Of a stretch of 64,000 nucleotides of DNA, positions 46,790 through 58,985 are shown in pieces. Origin of the DNA: Schistocerca nitens (taxonomy: Eukaryota > Arthropoda > Insecta > Orthoptera > Acrididae); assembly GCF_023898315.1 (NCBI RefSeq), contig NC_064623.1, positions 15,265,140 to 15,329,139 of the forward strand, read 5' to 3'. A model generated the notes under the pieces. That model made no database searches, had not been told where the DNA came from, and worked only from the letters and a program-made list of their open reading frames with translations. Within the stretch, counting starts at the first letter, position 1; each line of letters starts with the position of its first letter. The translations under genes were made by a program, and so were the position numbers.

Positions 46790-48800
46790 ACTCAGGAATG
46801 GACTCCAATTGCGATTCTGCAGCCAGCATAATACTAGATTATTTGGGGAATAATTTAACGAGATGCCCCAAAAGCGAAACGAGTCAGTGGAAATATTCTT
46901 GGACACAAGTAGGCAAATGAATGCACAACTTATTAGATAACCTAGGATGCGGATAAAATAATTCTGCAACCTGCAGAACACAGACTGTTAGATGTGTTTT
47001 TGAGAGGACTTACACCTGATTTGTTGAGGAGGCTACAGATGGAGAATCCAAAGGATTTGGCTACTGCCATTAAATTGGGGACAGGACGTCAAACCGGCCG
47101 ACTTGGAGCAGGAGAGGCACCACAGGACATTTTAATTTCCACTGTCTATACTTTTACAAGCAAATTCATAAAACTTTGTCAGCATGACCAGGAAGGATTC
47201 AGGATTGACACTCGTAGCAGCGGAAGTTCAAAAACATAGCAAAATAATTTTTTTTACATGTCAAATTTCATCATTTTTTCACTTACTATTGGCTGCATTT
47301 GTTAATATAGGTACATTTTTCTTCATAAGTAAGAGAGACTGTTCGATGAATTTTGCCCAGCATACAAACCATACTTACAGGTGTCTGAAACTCTAGAATC
47401 TATTTAATTTATGAAAAAATGAATGAGCTGTTACGTTTTAAACTTTATGTTTAGAAAAAAATCAAATTTTGTTGTTAATTATCTAAATTTTCACCACAGT
47501 TTTTAATAGATTTGGAAAATTCTAGAGTTTCATACACCTGTAAGTATGGTTTGTATGCTGTGCAAAATTCATCAAAGAATCTCTCTTACTTGTGAAGAAA
47601 AATGCACCTATAGCAACAAATGCAGCCAACAGTAAGTGAAAAAATGATGAAATTTCATATCTAAAAAAAATTATTTTGTTATGTTTTTGCACTTCCACTG
47701 CAATGAGTGTGAATTCTGAATCCTTCCTGGTCATGCTGACAAAGTTTTATGAATTTATTAGTAAAAGTGTAGACAGTAGAAAATAAAATGTCCTGTGGTG
47801 CGTCTCCTGCTCCAAGTCGGCCCGTTTGATGTCCTACCCCCCTTAAGACTGCTATGGCACTGACCGAAGCTGACTTAACAACTTGGATGCAGGATAAAGA
47901 GAGTTTTTATAGGTGTGGACATGTGTTCTGTACTCGTAAATAATTCTGCCAATCACAATACTGTGAGTGTGGGGGGGTGGTGCATTAGGTGTTGGTTCCT
48001 GACATAAAATGCAAAGTGGACAATGATGTAAGAGTTCGTTAAACTGCAACAGGAATTCATAAACTGCCAGATGACATTCCCAGTAAAGCATAATGCTGCA
48101 AAGGCGTATGCAAAGGCAAGATTGTTACTTGGTCGGTGTGATGAAAGGAATGCAACGTAAGTTTTTAGTGGGCACAGGAAGTCATGTGTCAGCGACTACT
48201 CTAGACCTGCTGGGTAGGGAGGGAATGAGTTCTCCATGATATAGATTGTGTGGAGTAGGGGACAATCTTGTGGCATCACTCGTAGCAACATTGGACAGTT
48301 TCTCTACTAGAGTAGGGAGTGTTCAGGAATATATGGAAGTATTGCCCCACGCAATTGGGGGTGGGGGGGGGTGTACTGTACAATCCTAAGGCCGGATTGT
48401 ATGTATGAGCATCATGCAAAAGTTGATCTTCTACTGCACACCGTTGAAGTCATGAAGGTGGAACCAAGTAAACTGCATTCACGTTCATTAAAGCTTAGTT
48501 TGCATGATAACGTATCAATAGGTATGGGAAAATTGCTCTCATAGAGCGTGGATACAGATCTACCAAATGATGTTTTGTATATTATAGAGGAATTGGAATA
48601 CAGTGACGAAATAGATACTTCACATTGTTTTTTACATAAAAGCATTGCACGTATGCCGGAAGTAAATGGAGATTTCACGCTTCTGGTGGCTGAGGGTAAT
48701 TTTGGCCATGACAAAGTGAATCTGTGAAAAGGATTATTGATTGTCAGTTTGGGTGTCCTAATTGAGAGGGAGCGAGTGGAGATCTTTTCCACAAGGTATC
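46790..48800 (+). mobile_element. LTR-retrotransposon remnant (gag and protease region)
   Basis: The plus strand keeps a gag-like stretch ending MENPKDLATAI near 47068, continuing in the same frame immediately after the TTAA-flanked foldback. A cysteine-containing FYRCGHVFC piece follows near 47920, and then a protease-like VGTGSHVSATTLDLLG near 48155-48205. Frameshifts and stops occur throughout, and no LTRs were identified. The element is dead. The family is probably gypsy-like, but that is an inference. Confidence 0.5.
47073..47842. mobile_element. TTAA-flanked foldback element (piggyBac-like target)
   Basis: A 770-bp palindromic element. The left arm 47073-47400 and right arm 47519-47842 are inverted copies sharing GACTTGGAGCAGGAGA and CATGACCAGGAAGGATTCAG. 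They are separated by about 120 AT-rich bases. TTAA lies at both borders (47069-47072 and 47843-47846). Removing it with one TTAA restores the host gag frame. Each arm encodes the same fortuitous 70-aa frame (MTRKDS...). Confidence 0.85.
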
Positions 48801-48879
48801 CATCAATGCATCTGTATTACATGAAAAAGTACAGTATTTAAAAGGAAAAGATAAGACAGTTATGGAAAATCTGTTGATA

Positions 48880-51085
48880 TGATTAACGGATTTGCCATTG
48901 CCATCAGTCCGCGAGTTGTGCCCATGGAAGAACTAAAGGCCAGTGTGGAAGCAGGCATTCGCAGTGCTGTGGAAGTATTGGCCCACGCAAAGCCTCCAAA
49001 AAGTAATTTAACTGTGGGTGAGAGGAATGTCATAAACTCCTGAATCAGGACGACAGCATTATCATTTTCCCCTCTAACAAGTGAAATGCGAGGCTTGTTT
49101 TAGATGTGCCCAACTACTGTAGTAAGATTAACGACTTAGTAGATCCGCAGACGTAGAGAAAACTGACAAAGTTATTAGAACTGTTACACGGCTGATAAAA
49201 CGTCCTCTGTCCAACAGAGCGTACAGAAGTGTCAGTTCAGTTCAGTTGGCCACCACCGCCAGCTTATGGATTGCCGATGACGCAAGGGGGGGAAAAAAAA
49301 AGAAAAAAAGAAAAAAAAACATGTACCGATGTGACCTATAGTGAGTGCCATTGGTTAACACACACATTTAATTGTCAAGTCTTTGATAACATTATTACTA
49401 CCATACGTGGGCCGGCCGGACTCCTATACCAAGAATTCGGCACATTTTATCAGTAAATTAATTCGCATAGTGGTCCAGCCAGAGGACACATTAGTTGTTC
49501 TATGAGATTTCGGGAATACTTAATTTTGATGTTGCATCGTTATTTACTATGCTTCATCTCAACGAGATGTTACAACAGCTGAATCGGAGTTTTCGCCCCG
49601 AAATTGCAGTGCTGTTTAAATTTTGCCTCACGACCACCTATTTCAAACGGAACGGTGAGTTCCATGAACAGCTGAACGGCGTGGTTATAGGGAGACCATC
49701 AAATCCAACCATAGCGAATTTTATTATGGAAAAATTCGAGAAGTAGGCACTGGAAGGTGCCAACAAAAAACCGAATATTTGGTTCCGCTACGTAGATGAT
49801 ATGTTTGTTTTGTGGAGGCATGGCGGAGAGGAACTAGCTCATTTTCACAAACATCTCAACGGTGTTAATCCGAAGATTCAGTTTACCATGGAGGAAAGTC
49901 CGCCCCGATAACTGAGTGGTCAGCGTGACGGATTGCCGTCCTCCGGGCCCGGGTGCGATTCCCGACTGGGTCGCGGATTTTCTCCGCTCAGGGACTGGGT
50001 GCCGTGTTGTCTTCATCATCATTTCATCCCCATCCGGCGCGCAGGTCATCCAGTGTGGAGTAGAATGTAATAAGACCTGCACCAAGGCGGTCGGACCTGC
50101 CCCGTAAGGGGCCTCCCGGCCAATGACGCCAAACGTTCATTTCCAATTACCATGGAGGAAGCTGCAGGCAGAAGATTAACTTCTCTTGGTGTGCTACTTG
50201 TCAAGGGAGAAGATGGTAGCTGAGACCACACAGTTTACAGAGAACCCACGCTCGGAGACTGTTACCGACACCAAGATTCGAACCACGATCGACGACAAAA
50301 GCGTGGCATTATAAAAACGTTGTCGGATAAAGCAAGGAACATCTGTGAAGCAGACCTGCTTGCGGGGAATTAAAACACCTCAGCAACGTATTGCTCCACA
50401 ATAATGAGAGGTAAAAAGATCCTGAAGACCGCCAGGCAAACGTCAGAGCGATCCTTTGAAATCGAAAGATTTCCTGCCTTTCAGTAGGGAATTTACTGAC
50501 CGCAAAGGGAAAATCGTGAAAAAACAGAACATCGCGGTAATCTGGAAATCAACCCGGGAGATGCAGGATCACCTAAACTTGGCCAATCATGGTCGCAATC
50601 GCGGGAAGAGATTTGCGGAACATGTTTTGCAGCCAAAAGACCATTACTTTCATTTTGGTAGGGTTCAAGTACTCGCAGCGACAAGCGGGTACCATGAAAG
50701 GCCATTCAAAGAGGCCATAGACATTGTCAAATGCACCAGATATTTCAACAGGACGGAGGAGAGAGTGAAATTGGTTGACGTCTGGATCCGGCTTCTGGAG
50801 AGGACGTGTACCAGTTTTCCACCATGGTGTCCTATCAATGGCGGAGAACGGCAACCAATAGCGCCCATTTGCACTCTTATGTTCAAACCACGTGACGGCA
50901 CACCACTGCACGGGAGCACGCGTGAACAGAATTTTGCTGCAGTGAGTAGCGAGCGAGGGTGCAAATCGAATAAACCCGAAAAAAGCTGCGGTCCGCCATG
51001 AAAGTGTCCTTCGAAAATGATGACGAAACGTTGTGTTGCGAAATTCATTCGACTGCAGCATGATGGCCAGGAATATTTTAATGAT
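48880..51085 (+). mobile_element. Penelope-like element, nearly full length, degraded
   Basis: In order, the plus strand has an N-terminal VVPMEELKASVEAGIRS and AKPPKSNLT region (48915-49015), LVLDVPNYCSKINDLVDPQT (about 49095), the RT with FDVASLFT (49510) and FKRNGEFHEQLNGVVIGRPS (49650), and the catalytic WFRYVDDMFVLW (about 49780-49820). After a SINE (49897-50146) come the connector (QKRGIIKTL near 50300) and a C-terminal part (GKRFAEHVLQPKDHYFHFGR, LAATSGYHERPFKEAIDI, about 50600-50730). Stops and frameshifts are scattered. A GAAAC-containing motif near 51025 resembles a decayed hammerhead region. Confidence 0.85.
49897..50146 (+). repeat. tRNA-derived SINE (family B), 14-bp TSD
   Basis: The head contains a B-box-like GGTGCGATTCC near 49950, and the body ends GGGGCCTCCCGGCCAATGAC. 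TTACCATGGAGGAA at 49883-49896 and 50147-50160 is an exact target duplication within PLE coding sequence, so the SINE inserted after the PLE. Confidence 0.9.
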
Positions 51086-51730
51086 TGTGTCATTTCCGGC
51101 CGTGAAAGTTTACATTTTACAAAGTCTCTAGCCCGCCCCCGCCTGATGGAGGGAGCGTCATCGGCGAGCTACTGCCGTCACCGTTCCAGCGGCCGTGCGA
51201 CGCTGAGAGTCGCCACAGCACCCGCTGACAACACCACAACCCTTCACTGGCCACATACATCTCACGTCCTGGCGCATTGGCTTCTCTAAGCCTCGTCATG
51301 GCTTCCGTCGTTTGCTACGCAATAATAGTACGTTTCAGCCATGACGTTTTCATGATGATACCCTGGACGAGTGCCAAGGATCGACTCACGAAATTTTGGT
51401 GAGCCCCCTTGCATCTCACTACCTCGTGGTACTTGATTGCTGCCACGCATCCACTAACGAAATTTTGGTGAGCCCCCTTGCCTCTCACTATCTCGTGGTG
51501 CTTGATTACTGCGAGTCCCCTTGCCTGCCCCTATCTTGGGGTGCTTGATTATAAAGAGCCCACTTTCCTCTCACAATCTTGGGATCTTGATTTTGGTGAA
51601 CCCCCTTGCCTCTCACTATCTTGGGTGTCTGACTTTGGTGAGTCCCATTGCCTCTCACTATCTCGAGTGCTTGATTTTGGTGAGTCAAAATCCTCTCACT
51701 ATCTCGTGGTGCTTGATTACTGTGAGTCCC

Positions 51731-51873
51731 GGCGAGGTCAGGGATTTTCTCTGCCTTGTGATGACTGGATGTTTTGTGATTTCCTTAGGTTAGTTAGGTT
51801 TAAGTAGTTCTAAGTTCTAGGGGACTGATGACCATAGATGTTAAGTCCCATAGTGCTCAGAGCCATTTGAACC
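51731..51873 (+). repeat. SINE family A, 5'-truncated, 15-bp TSD
   Basis: The body begins GGCGAGGTCAGGGATTTTCT and ends CTCAGAGCCATTTGAACC. ATTACTGTGAGTCCC at 51716-51730 and 51874-51888 is one minisatellite stretch duplicated on insertion. Confidence 0.92.
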
Positions 51874-52516
51874 ATTACTGTGAGTCCCCTTGTCTCTCAC
51901 TATCTTGGGGTGGTTGAATTTGGTGAGACCCCTTGCTTCTCACAATCTCGGGTGCTTGTATTTGGTGAGTTCCCATGCCTCTCACCGTCTTGGGCTGCTT
52001 GACTTTGGTAAGGTCCATCGCCTCTCACTATCTCAGTTGCTTGTTTTGGTGAGTACCATTGCCTCTCACTATCTCAGGTGCTTGGTTTAGTGAGTCCCCT
52101 TGCCTCTCACAATCTCGGATGCTTGATTTTGGTGAATCCCATTCCCTCTCACTATCTCAGGTACTTGATTTTCGTGAGGACCATTGCCTCTCACTATCTC
52201 AGGTGCTTGATTTTGGTAGGACCCCTTGCCTCACACAATCTCGGGTGCTTGATTTTGGTGAGTCCCCTTGCCTCTCACTGTCTTGGTGTGGTTGATTTTG
52301 GTGAGTCCCCTTGCCTCTCATTATCTTGGGTGCTTGATTCTGGTGAGCCCCATTGTCTCTATCTCAGGGTGCTTGATTACTGTCAGTCTCCTTGTGTCTC
52401 ACTATCTTGGTGTGCTGGATTTTGGTGAGTCCCCTTGCCTCTCACTATCTTGGGTGCTTGATTTTGGTGAGTCCCCTTGCCTCTCACTATCTTGGGTACT
52501 TGATTTTGGTGAATCA

Positions 52517-53000
52517 TGTGGTGTCACTGCCAGACACCACACTTGCTAGGTGGTAGCTTAAATCGGCCGCGGTCCATTAGTACATGTCGGACCCGCGTGT
52601 CGCCACTGTGTGATCGCAGACCGAGCGCCACCACACGGCAGGTCTCGAGAGACGTACGAGAACTCGCCCAGTTGTACGACGACGTTGCTAGCGACGATAC
52701 GGACGAAGCCTTTGCTCTCATTTGCCGAGAGACAGAATAGCCTTCAGCTAAGTTAATGGCTACGACTTAGCAAGGCGCCATTAGCCTTACATAGTTTGAT
52801 AGTTATCGTATGAAATGTCTCATCAAGAATGCTGTATTCACAACAAGGATAAATATAAGTTAAGTATTCGAGGAGCTGCATACTTTTCTTATTAGAATTC
52901 ACTATTTATCCTGTTCCAGAATTCACGCCCGTCTGCGTTAGATAGCGTGCATTTCGGCCTCCTCTATCTACAAGGTGTTGGCACATTCACCAACACATCA
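52517..53000. mobile_element. Solo LTR, 484 bp, 5-bp TSD
   Basis: The element begins TGTGGTGTCACTGCC, ends CAACACATCA, and is flanked by AATCA at 52512-52516 and 53001-53005. TG...CA ends with a 5-bp target duplication are the mark of an integrase-made insertion reduced to one LTR. Removing it restores a minisatellite unit. No internal retroelement sequence remains. Confidence 0.82.
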
Positions 53001-54799
53001 AATCACATTGCCTCTCACACTCTCAGGTGCTTGGTTTTGGTGAGTACCATTGCCTCTCACTATCTCAGGTGCTTGAGTTTGGTGAGACCCCTTGCCTCTC
53101 ACAGTCTCCAGTGCTTCATTTTGGTGAGCCCCATTCCCTCTCAGTGTCTTGGGGTGCTTGCTGTTGGTGAGCCCCCTTGCCTCTCACAGTCTAGGGTGCT
53201 TGATTTTGCTGAGGCCCCTTGCCTCTCACTATCTTAGGTGCTTGATTTTGGTGAGTCCCAATGTCTCTTACTACCTCGGGGTGATTGATTACTGTGAGAA
53301 CCCTTGCCTACCGCTATCATGGTGTGCTTGATTTTAGTGTGCCCCCTTGACTCTCACAATCTCGAGTGCTTGATTTTGGTGAGTCCCATTGCCTCTCACT
53401 ATCTTGGGCGCTTGATTTTGGTGAGGCCCCTCTGCCTCTCACTGTCTTGGTGTGCTGGGTTTTTGTGAGTCCCATTGCCTCTCACTATCTCAGGTGCTTG
53501 ATTTTGGTGAGTACCATTGCCTGTCACTATCTCAGGTGCTTGATTTTGGTGAGACCCCTTGCCTCTCACAGTTTCGGATGCTTGATTTTGGTGAGGCCAA
53601 TTGCCACTCACTATGTCAGGGTGCTTTATTACTGCGAGTCCCATTGTCTCTCAATACCTTGAGGTGCTTGATATTGGTGAGCCCCCTTGCCTCTCACAAT
53701 CTCTCTTGATTTTCGTGAAACCCCTTGCCTCTCACTATCTTGGGTGCTTGAATTCGGTGAGTCCCATTGCCTCTCACTATCTTGAGAGCTTGATTTTGGT
53801 AAGTCCACTTGCCTCTCACTGTCTTGGGGTGCTTGATTGTGGTGAGTCCCCTTGCCTCTCAGAATCTCAGATGCTTTATTTTGGTGAGTCCCATTGCCTC
53901 TCACTATGTCGGGGTGCTCGATTACTGCGAGTCCCCTTGAGTCTCATTATCTTGGGGTGCCTGATTTTCGTGAGCCCCTTGCCTTTCACAATCTCAGGTG
54001 CTTGATTTTGGTGATACCCCTTGCCTCTCACTGTCTTAGGGTGCTTGATTGTGGTGAGTCCCCTTGTCTCTCACAATCTCAGATCCTTGATTTTGGTGAG
54101 TCCCATTGCCTCTCACTATGGCGGGTGCTTAATTACTGCAAGTCCCCTTGTCTCTCAATACCTTGAGGTGCTTGATATTAATGAGCCCCCTTGCCACTCA
54201 CAAGCTCAGGTACTTGATTGATTGTGAGTCCCATTGCCTCTCACTATGTCGTGGTGCTTGATTACTGTGAGTCTCCTTGCCTCTCACTAACTTGGGGTTG
54301 TTGATTTTGGTGAGTCCCATTGCCTCTCAATATCTCATCGTGCTTGATTTTGGTGTTCCCCCTTACCTCTCACAATCTCTGGTGCTTGATTTTGGTGAGA
54401 CCCCTTGCCTCTCACTATCTTGGGTGCTTCATTTTGGTGAGTCCCATTGCCTCTCACTATCTCGGGTGCTTGATTTTGGTGAGGCACCTTGCGTCTCACA
54501 ATCTCAGATGCTTGATTTTGGTGAGTCCCATTGCCTCTCACTATGGTGGGGTGCTTAACGACTGCAAGTCCCATTGTCTCTCAATACCTTGAGGTGCTTG
54601 ATATTGGTGAGCCCCTTGCCTCTCACTGTCTTGGGGTGCTTGATTTTGGTGAGTCCCATTGCCTCTCACTATCTCGTCGTGCTTGATTTTGGTGTTCCCC
54701 CTTACCTCTCACAATCTCGGGTGCTTGATTTTGGTGAGTCCCATTGCCTCCCACTATCTTGGGGTGCTTGATTACTGTGAGTCCCTTTGCCTCCCAAAA

Positions 54800-55890
54800 G
54801 TGTTTCAGTGCAGCATATTTCGAAATGTTGTCCGTAGTCTCTAATTGTCACACTGCAGCTCTGTGTCTGAACGACAATCCGACTTGTATTAGTGTCTCTG
54901 CGCTAATGTTTGCGCATTCATTGCTAATTCGCTGCCGCATATCTTCGGGAGTTGTTGGTACATCCATGTAAACTGTCTCTTTTCGTCATCCCCGGATGCA
55001 AAAATCGGCAGAAGTCAAAGGGGGTGTCGCGCAGCCCACTTTAGAGGACCTCCTCGTCCAATCCGTCGACCATGATAGATTCGATTAGGAACTTCTCGAG
55101 GTAGTCGTGAATAAGGCGCTGGGCGTCCATCGTGTTGAAACCATTCATCCGGTCTCGTTTGAAGTGGAACATCGTCCATTAGTATCGGTAGAACATTATC
55201 CACAATGTCGCTGTAAATTTGAGCAGTCAGATTACCTTCTATGAAGTATGGGCCAGTTACCTGCGTACCTAAAATACCGCAACAAACGTTGACATTCCAT
55301 GGGCGTTGATGTTCAACTTGCCTTACCCATGTGGGGATTCTCCACTGACCAATAATGCATATTATGTCGGTTCACCTGACCACGATTCGTAAAATTGGGT
55401 TGACCTGCGAAAAGTAACTGTGAAATGAAATTCTCATTGACTGCCAGTAGTTCCTGTGTCCAGTTGCAGAAGTTCAGGCGGTTATTAAAATCGTCACCAT
55501 GCAGTTCTCGGCGCACCGATAAATGAAATCGATGCCATGTGTGTGCATGCAGTGTGCGTAGAACTCTTCTTTGCGAAATTCCTGAACCTCGCGCAAATTG
55601 CCGAGATGTGAGGATCTGTAGCAACCTCAGCTAGACATTCACTGCGTTAGTTTGGTTTGTCACAGGCAGCGGTCGGACTCTTTCTCTAGCTGTACCACTT
55701 TCCGTTTCAGTAAACAGGTGGACAATAGAGCGAAACGTCGTTGCAGACGGAACATTCCTATCGGGAAACGGAGTAGCATACCTTTGTTGAGCTTCGTCAA
55801 CATTTCTTTGAGCCTCAAAATACGCGTCAATGATATCTCCCCTCCGTGCAATCGTTAATATTGAAGCAACATGCACAGTCCGACCTTGTA
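54800..55890 (-). mobile_element. mariner-like (rosa-like) element, degraded
   Basis: Minus-strand pieces in several frames: an N-terminal HTH region from 55876 (RRGDIIDAYFEAQRNVDEAQ), a middle part 55624-55313 (FCNWTQELLAVNENFISQLL, QVNRHNMHYWSVENPH), and WFQHDGRPAPYS near 55130 with RRIGRGGPLKW near 55050. Poor C-terminal similarity continues to about 54800. It directly abuts the minisatellite. It is non-functional. Confidence 0.72.
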
Positions 55891-56317
55891 CTCAGTGCAT
55901 GATCACTGTCTGTACTTCATTCGACTGTGGAACGTCTCACATAATAGCATTATCAAAAATATCAAAAAAGGACTTCAATTGTCATAATCGTATGTGTATT
56001 TGTTTGAGATAATACCGTTTTGCAACAATTCTCAATTCATTTCCATATTTGCCGATTACAGCGCCATATATTAAGAAATGAAAGACATTTTTCATACAAA
56101 AATTACATATTTTTTCACTTTTCACGGAGAATCCAAATCCGCAATAAAAAATAAGGGTTCCACTTTAAGATTGCATCCCTTCCGCCCCGGGGCGGGTGTA
56201 GGGGGTTCGAGCGTTATGTTAATGGATGTCGCTCTTCGAGGTGAACTACGTTCATTACCACTTGTTTTTCAACCCGATGTGTATTTCGCCACATATTCCG
56301 ACAAAGGGAATGTCTAT

Positions 56318-57078
56318 AAAAAGGTACGGCCAAACTTTCAGGAAACATTCCTCACACACAAATAAAGAAAAGATGTTATGTGGACATTAGTCCGGAAACG
56401 CTTAATTTCCATGTTAGAGCTCATTTTAGTTTCGTCAGTATGTTCTTCCACCTACGCTCAATGGAGCACGTTATCATGATTTCCTACGGGATACTCTACC
56501 TGTGCTGCTAGAACATGTGCTAGTACGACACAACATGTGGTTCATGCACGATGGAGCTCCTGCACATTTCAGTCGAAGTGTTGGTACGCTTCACAACAAC
56601 AGATTCGGTGACCGATGGATTGGTAGAGGCGGACCAATTCCATGGCCTCCACGCTCTCCTTACCTCCACCCTCTTGACTTTCATTTATGGGGGCATTTGA
56701 AAGCTCTTGTCTACGCAACCCCGGTACCAAATGTAGAGACTCTTCGTGCTCGTATTGTGGACGGCTGTGATACAATACGCCATTCTCCAGGGCTGTGTCG
56801 GCGCATCAGGGATTCCATGCGACGGAGGGTGGATGCATGTATCCTCGCTAACGGAGGACATTTTGAACATTTCCTGTAACGAAGTGTTTGAAGTCACGCT
56901 GGTACGTTTTGTTGCTGTGTGTTTCCATTCCATGATTAATGTGATTTGAAGAGAAGTAATAAAATGACCTCTAAGATGGAAAGTAAGCGTTTCCGGACAC
57001 ATGTCCACATAACATATTTTCTTTCTTTGTGTGTGAGGAATGTTTCCTGAAAGTTTGGCCATACCTTTTTGTAAGACC

Positions 57079-57083
<5 letters not shown>
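56318..57083 (+). mobile_element. Internally deleted copy of the DD41D mariner
   Basis: Both ends match the element at 19226-20803 (AGGTACGGCCAAACTTTCAG on the left, inverted on the right). The plus-strand frame 56502-56879 keeps FMHDGAPAHFSRSVGTL and LHPLDFHLWGHLKALVYATP through HFEHFL. The N-terminal half of the transposase is deleted near 56448, so the copy is non-autonomous. Confidence 0.88.

Positions 57084-57154
<71 letters not shown>
57081..57154. repeat. (TA)n microsatellite
   Basis: An uninterrupted TA run of about 37 dinucleotides directly abuts the end of the mariner copy, whose target is TA. Confidence 0.95.
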
Positions 57155-57156
<2 letters not shown>

Positions 57157-57159
57157 AAA

Positions 57160-57950
57160 ATTATGCACAACGAAATCGTATTCTGTTCGGGGTAACTAAC
57201 AACAGTGAAATTGTGAGTCGCAGTTGTAGAACAATAACTAATAGGATTTTATTAGTTACCACTCTGTTTCGCAGGGGGACATTACCTGCTGTTCATTCGA
57301 TATATAGTGCCTCAGCTGTCGGAGGTCGTACCTCTTGTAGTCTATGAGCAGATGGAGAGGATGTGGCGTGAGTGGGAGGCTGCACCATCCCACTTCCATA
57401 TTACTGTGTAAGCAACAAACACATACACTTTGCTGGATTCGAAGGGGGTGGACTTTCTCTTTCTCACACCACCACTAGATCCTACTCCCATGCATGTTTT
57501 TTTCTATGAGTTTAAATGAAAACGTTTACGTATGAACACCTAACAGAACCTGTAAAGTAGCTGCCTGGCATGATTCTAGCCTCCTGTCACAATGTGCAGC
57601 AAGGAGCGGATGTAATGCTTGTAACAGGACTGACGGTGCTCATTTACAACAGTCAGCACGGGCTTAAGTTGATGCTATAATGTGTAACTCGTTTATGTCA
57701 ATAAAATACCAAATATTTCTTTCTGAAAACTCTATCCTCCACTCAGCGATACTCATTTTGGGATCCCCCAACACCTGTAAAATTTTGACCAAAAAGTCTT
57801 GGAACAAATAACCCAAAGGACCTCGTAATTTGCACCTTACTGATACATTATTTTGTGATATTGTGTCTGTCTATGGTATGGATTTCCATTTGATAATGAA
57901 AAACCCAAGTTGCATTTTTCTCACATAATACCCCGAAAGCTATGAACCCA
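57160..57950. other. No feature recognised
   Basis: No coding motif or repeat boundary seen. Confidence 0.4.
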
Positions 57951-57959
57951 GACAACCAG

Positions 57960-58985
57960 TCGAATGCAGTACTTCTTGACGCCCGAAAAGCTTTGGATTC
58001 GGTATTACGTCAATGCATATAGAATGGCATCAAACGAAATTTGTTATTAGATTGAGGGTTTCTTGATGGGAGGGATGTAATATGTTGCCTCAGATCGACA
58101 GTCATTGGCAGAAGTAGAGACAACTTTAGATGTGGTCCAGCGAAATATGTTGAGGCCCACGTCGTCGACGCTGCAAGACGGCACTAATCTGTTTGCAGAT
58201 GATGCATTTGATTACAGCAAAGTACTGTGTGAAATATGCTGCACTGATATCCTGTCAGATGTTGATAAGATTTCAAAGTGGTGCAAGGATTAGCGTCTTG
58301 TCTCAAATGTGAGGTAGTGTAGAATTGTGCAGTTCGTAAAATTCAGGAAAATAGTATCCTATGACTACAATATCAGTGAGTCACAGCTTGAGTGGTTTTA
58401 CTTGTACAAATGCCTGGGTGTAACAAATTGTTGGAATGTGAAGCGGAATGATAACTTACGATCAGACACAGCTAATGATGGTAGCAGATTTTCGTTCATT
58501 GGTATGAAAATGGCAGAAATGTATCAAATGATGTTGCATACGCGTCAACTGTGAGGGTTATGTTAGAATATTAGTCAAGTGTATGGGACCCATATCAGGT
58601 AGGACCAGCAGGTGTTATTCAACGTATACAGAGAAGAGAGGCACGAATAATCGCAGTTTTGTTTGACAGAGTTGATGTTGCAGACTCTTGAAGAAGGATG
58701 AAAATTAGCCCGCGAAAGCCCAATTACAGTACTTCCAGAGATTATACAAAGGAAGAATAAATGAATAATCTTGAGCTCCCAAGATATCCCTCCCGTACCG
58801 TGAAGACGAGATTAGAGTAATGTCACCATTTATAGAGGGCATTTAAGCATAAATTATTTCTGGTGTCCATACCTGCCTGGAATGGGAAGAAACATGTGCT
58901 TTCATGCTAAGTACTCTCTGCTAAACACTTCACATTGGCTTGCAGTAGATATATGTTAAATCTTTATGTAATGCAGATGCAGATG
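57960..58985 (+). mobile_element. CR1-like LINE 3' part, degraded
   Basis: The plus strand shows VLLDARKALD near 57975, NLFADDAFDY near 58186, LYKCLGVTN near 58410 and SVWDPYQVGPAGVIQRIQRR near 58580, with stops between. It closes with a short GCAGAT-type repeat near 58974-58986. The arrangement matches the C-terminal half of the CR1-like LINE at 12905-15790. Confidence 0.72.

Larger units (their letters stand above)
51385..54797 (+). repeat. Minisatellite array, unit about 42-43 bp
   Basis: The consensus unit is TGATTTTGGTGAGTCCCxTT followed by GCCTCTCACTATCTTGGGTGCT. Roughly 65 diverged units are present once the inserted SINE and LTR are removed. A second unit type has TGATTACTGTGAGTCC, and several copies have GGGGTG in place of GGGTG. 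Because 42 is a multiple of three, long periodic frames are open on both strands; they have no sign of being genes. Confidence 0.92.

Noticed and set aside
47184-47734. Two near-identical 70-aa genes on opposite strands
   Set aside because: They are the same sequence in the two arms of a palindromic element, with no independent coding evidence.
51478-54771. Many 60-130-codon repetitive frames on both strands
   Set aside because: They are by-products of a 42-bp minisatellite. They occur in several phases at once and begin or end wherever a unit mutated.
51385-54797. CRISPR-like array of short repeats
   Set aside because: There are no unique spacers of constant size; the whole unit repeats and drifts. 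The genome is clearly eukaryotic.
56971-57170. Ile/Tyr repeat proteins
   Set aside because: They are translations of the TA microsatellite.
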